Assembly (NCBI GenBank): GCA_903929925.1
Contig: CAIYWO010000327.1
Span: 1 to 9,138, forward strand
DNA length: 9,138 nt
From: an uncultured beta proteobacterium
GTDB lineage: Bacteria; Pseudomonadota; Gammaproteobacteria; Burkholderiales; Burkholderiaceae_B
Reading direction: 5' to 3'
Below are positions 7,340-9,138 of the stretch, in pieces. Positions within the stretch are counted from its first letter, which is position 1, and the number at the start of each line of letters is the position of its first letter. Position numbers and translations under genes: made by a program. Below the pieces are notes generated by a model that saw nothing but the letters and a program-made list of their open reading frames with translations, was not told the origin of the DNA and searched no databases.

Positions 7340-7350
7340 GTCATTTTGAC
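7340..7350. promoter_or_regulatory. Small palindrome overlapping the -35 element, possible operator
   Basis: GTCA-TTT-TGAC is a perfect inverted repeat with 4-bp arms and a 3-bp centre. It overlaps five of the six bases of the -35 hexamer of the Lrp-like gene and lies in the shared upstream region of the divergent cluster. A protein bound here could repress the regulator gene, but the arms are short and chance occurrence is possible. Confidence 0.25.
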
Positions 7351-7376
7351 AGGTTCGGGCAGAAATTCACTAAAAT
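7346..7376 (+). promoter_or_regulatory. Candidate sigma-70 promoter of the Lrp-like gene
   Basis: A perfect -35 hexamer TTGACA (7346-7351) is followed after 19 bp by TAAAAT (7371-7376), which matches the -10 consensus at five of six bases. The spacer is two bases longer than ideal. Transcription would start near 7383, giving a very short leader that just contains the ribosome binding site. No equally clear promoter is seen on the minus strand for the divergent cluster. Confidence 0.5.
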
Positions 7377-7384
7377 GCCCCCAC

Positions 7385-7389
7385 AGGAG
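7385..7389 (+). promoter_or_regulatory. Ribosome binding site of the Lrp-like gene
   Basis: AGGAG with a five-base spacer to the ATG at 7395. It supports this start, which places the Lrp-type helix-turn-helix right at the N-terminus as expected. Confidence 0.75.
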
Positions 7390-7394
7390 ATACC

Positions 7395-7862
7395 ATGCGC
7401 CCACTTGATCGAATCGATCTAAAAATTTTAGACGTACTGCAACGCGACGGCCGTATCTCCATGACCGACCTCGCCGAGCGCGTCAGCCTATCCGCCACGC
7501 CATGCTCTGAGCGCGTGCGTCGCCTCGAGCGCGAAGGTGTCATTACAGGCTACTACGCACGCGTCAACCCAGCGGCGCTCGGGAAAAATTTACTTGTCTT
7601 CCTTGAGATCAAGTTATCGGCCAAGTCGGGCGATGTGTTTGATAAGGTTAAAAAGGAACTGGAATATGTTCCCGAAGTCATGGAGTGTCACTTAGTCTCG
7701 GGCGACTTTGATTACCTGATCAAAGCACGGCTTCCAGAAATGAATAAGTACCGGCAACTCTTAGGCGAAATCCTCAAGCGCTTACCGGCTTCCGCAGAGT
7801 CGCGCAGCTACGTCGTGATGGAAGAGATCAAAGAGACCCTATACCTTGCGGTTGACCGCTAG
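7395..7862 (+). CDS. Lrp-like transcriptional regulator (Lrp/AsnC family)
   Basis: Cytoplasmic DNA-binding regulator of 155 residues, usual length for the family. The N-terminal helix-turn-helix covers about 4-55, with LAERVSLSATPCSERVRRLE (26-45) as the recognition region; it is very close to the corresponding segment of E. coli Lrp. The C-terminal AsnC/RAM effector domain spans about 67-142, with the ECHLVSGDFDYLIKAR segment (97-112) at the amino-acid binding and oligomerisation site and YVVMEEIKET (139-148) near the end. The likeness to Lrp itself suggests an octameric, leucine-type or amino-acid sensing regulator, though burkholderial genomes carry several paralogues. It diverges from the SMP-30/propeller/deacetylase/hydroxylase cluster and so may control it as well as itself. 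On its other side it converges with a MocR-type gene 28 bp away. No unusual residues are seen. Confidence 0.93.
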   Translation: MRPLDRIDLKILDVLQRDGRISMTDLAERVSLSATPCSERVRRLEREGVITGYYARVNPAALGKNLLVFLEIKLSAKSGDVFDKVKKELEYVPEVMECHLVSGDFDYLIKARLPEMNKYRQLLGEILKRLPASAESRSYVVMEEIKETLYLAVDR

Positions 7863-7890
7863 AACTGCACACGGGCGCTCGCTAAGGACT

Positions 7891-9138
7891 CTATGACAAG
7901 GTCCGAATGAAGCTCCACAAGTCCTCGTTGTTCGAAGTCGCAACATTAAAGCGGAACCAATTCGACGCGCGATCATTCGGACGAAAATAGGAACCGGGCG
8001 CGAGCCAGATCCCTCGTTCAAGCGCGCGTGTTGCCACCGCAATGCTTCGGTCGGGCTCAACCGGCAATTTCGCCCATAAAAACAAGCCAGCGTGGGGCTC
8101 AACAAAAATATCGAGTCCCACCGCGTGCATACTCTGTGTAACCGAGTGGTGTGCGGCACGCAGTTTTTCTGTGATGAAGCGCACGTGCTTGTCGTAATGA
8201 CCTTCGCTCAACACGTTCGCCACGACCCGTTCCGTCACCTCCGATGAGGTCAACCCTACAGCCATTTTGGTACGGGCGAGATCTGCCAAGACTTCCGCAT
8301 GGGCCGCCAGGTAGCCCACCCGCAAGGTAGGTGCAATCGTCTTTGAAAAACCCGAGATATAAATCACCCGTCGCAACCCCTCTATCGCGGCCAGACACGC
8401 TGCCTCGGGGGGTGCGAGCTCACGATAAATGTCGTCCTCGATGACCCACAAGCCATAGCGATCGGTTAAGGCCAGCAGCCGTTGCGCATTCTCTTTAGAC
8501 AGTGAGGCGCCAGACGGATTCTGTAAGACCGTATTAACAAAAATGGCTTTGGGTCGCATCGTCTGTAATACATGCTCAAGTTGCTCAAAGTCATGCCCGT
8601 CTTGGGTGCGGGCGATACCAATTACATTGAGTCCCGCCAGTTGCAGGATCTGCAAAAGGTTGCAATAGCAAGGGTCCTCCACGAGGACCGTGTCACCAGG
8701 TCGTAACAAGGTGCGCACAACGAGGTCCAGTGCCTGGGTCGCCCCCTGGGTCAATAAAATATTGCTGGTCTGTGCCGGCACATCAAAACGACGTAAGGAC
8801 AAGGCAATTTGTTCGCGCAATGCGCCCATCCCGTATGGGTGGCCATAGCCACCGAAGCGCGGCCCCGGGACGCGTCCGAGTGCACGCAGCGCATGCTGCA
8901 GACCACTTTCATTGATCCACTCGCCCGGAATCCAGCCGCATCCTGCCTTACTCGGGACGGAGTGATCTGCAAACACATCGGACAGGAGCCAGGCTGCACT
9001 GAGCGTTGGAGCGGACCAAACGGGGGCAGGCCTGACCAGGGAGGGCGTCAGACCCGCGACACGATAGGCGGCACCGCGTCGCGCCACCAAATGGCCAGAC
9101 TCCACCAAAGATTGGTAGGCCTGCGCGACCGTAAATGG
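7891..9138 (-). CDS. MocR-type GntR/aminotransferase fusion regulator, 5' end missing
   Basis: PLP-dependent fold-type I aminotransferase domain joined to a GntR winged helix. The frame is open to the right edge, and the first visible residues (TVAQAYQSLVESGHLVARRG, from 9132) are the end of a GntR helix-turn-helix and wing, so the TTG at 9108 is an internal Leu codon, not a start. The aminotransferase domain shows PYGMGALREQIA, a YGLWVIEDDIYRE segment with the PLP-ring Asp and Tyr, a QNPSG segment with the cofactor-contacting Asn, the Schiff-base lysine in SGFSKTIAPTLRVGY (codon 8341-8343), and a late FRFN with the carboxylate-binding Arg. All are intact. MocR proteins bind DNA and sense a PLP-amino compound adduct; known ones regulate GABA, taurine, pyridoxal or D-amino acid genes. 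The likely target is a divergent gene beyond the right edge. A true aminotransferase such as a 2-aminoadipate type is the main alternative. Confidence 0.9.
   Translation of the reverse strand, partial: PFTVAQAYQSLVESGHLVARRGAAYRVAGLTPSLVRPAPVWSAPTLSAAWLLSDVFADHSVPSKAGCGWIPGEWINESGLQHALRALGRVPGPRFGGYGHPYGMGALREQIALSLRRFDVPAQTSNILLTQGATQALDLVVRTLLRPGDTVLVEDPCYCNLLQILQLAGLNVIGIARTQDGHDFEQLEHVLQTMRPKAIFVNTVLQNPSGASLSKENAQRLLALTDRYGLWVIEDDIYRELAPPEAACLAAIEGLRRVIYISGFSKTIAPTLRVGYLAAHAEVLADLARTKMAVGLTSSEVTERVVANVLSEGHYDKHVRFITEKLRAAHHSVTQSMHAVGLDIFVEPHAGLFLWAKLPVEPDRSIAVATRALERGIWLAPGSYFRPNDRASNWFRFNVATSNNEDLWSFIRTLS

Noticed and set aside
7051..7422. 123-codon plus-strand frame running into the Lrp-like gene
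   Set aside because: It is antisense to the SMP-30-like gene and crosses the promoter and start of the regulator, with low-complexity composition.
7848..7859. GCGG-TTGA-CCGC hairpin at the end of the Lrp-like gene as a terminator
   Set aside because: The stem is only four to five base pairs, lies before the stop codon, and is not followed by a T run.
7891..9108. TTG at 9108 as the start of a stand-alone aminotransferase of 405 residues
   Set aside because: The same frame continues without a stop to the window edge, and the upstream codons encode a typical GntR helix-turn-helix end, so this is a truncated MocR-type fusion.

Overview
The window looks like chromosomal DNA of a Gram-negative proteobacterium, most likely a betaproteobacterium of the Burkholderiales (Alcaligenaceae-like). 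This rests on moderate GC content, tightly overlapping genes, a TcuA/TcuB pair followed by a class III CoA-transferase, Sec-type signal peptides, a close Lrp homologue and a MocR-type regulator. The genus cannot be fixed from the sequence alone. No rRNA, tRNA, insertion sequence, CRISPR or phage gene is visible, and there is no stretch over 300 bases without a gene.

Left block (1-3519, plus strand): the 3' part of tcuA (tricarballylate dehydrogenase, FAD enzyme), complete tcuB (membrane Fe-S/heme electron carrier) and a CaiB/BaiF class III CoA-transferase. The genes overlap by 14 and 1 nucleotides, so they almost certainly form one transcription unit. TcuA oxidises tricarballylate, or a close analogue, and TcuB passes the electrons to the membrane. 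The CoA-transferase presumably activates a carboxylate of the same or a linked pathway. A strong hairpin at the CoA-transferase stop codon probably ends this unit and the converging one.

Middle block (3548-7313, minus strand): four tightly packed genes, read right to left. They encode an SMP-30/gluconolactonase-like beta-propeller, a secreted YVTN/YncE-type seven-bladed beta-propeller, a secreted polysaccharide-deacetylase-fold (NodB) protein with an altered metal motif, and a membrane sterol-desaturase/fatty-acid-hydroxylase-type di-iron enzyme. Two overlaps (17 and about 29 nt) suggest translational coupling. No function is known to me for this combination; it is the least explained part of the window.

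Right block (7346-9138): an Lrp-like regulator diverges from the four-gene cluster across an 81-bp gap. That gap holds a recognisable promoter for the regulator and two small dyad elements. Converging on the regulator, with a 28-bp gap, is a MocR-type GntR/aminotransferase fusion whose 5' end (most of the DNA-binding domain) lies beyond the right edge.
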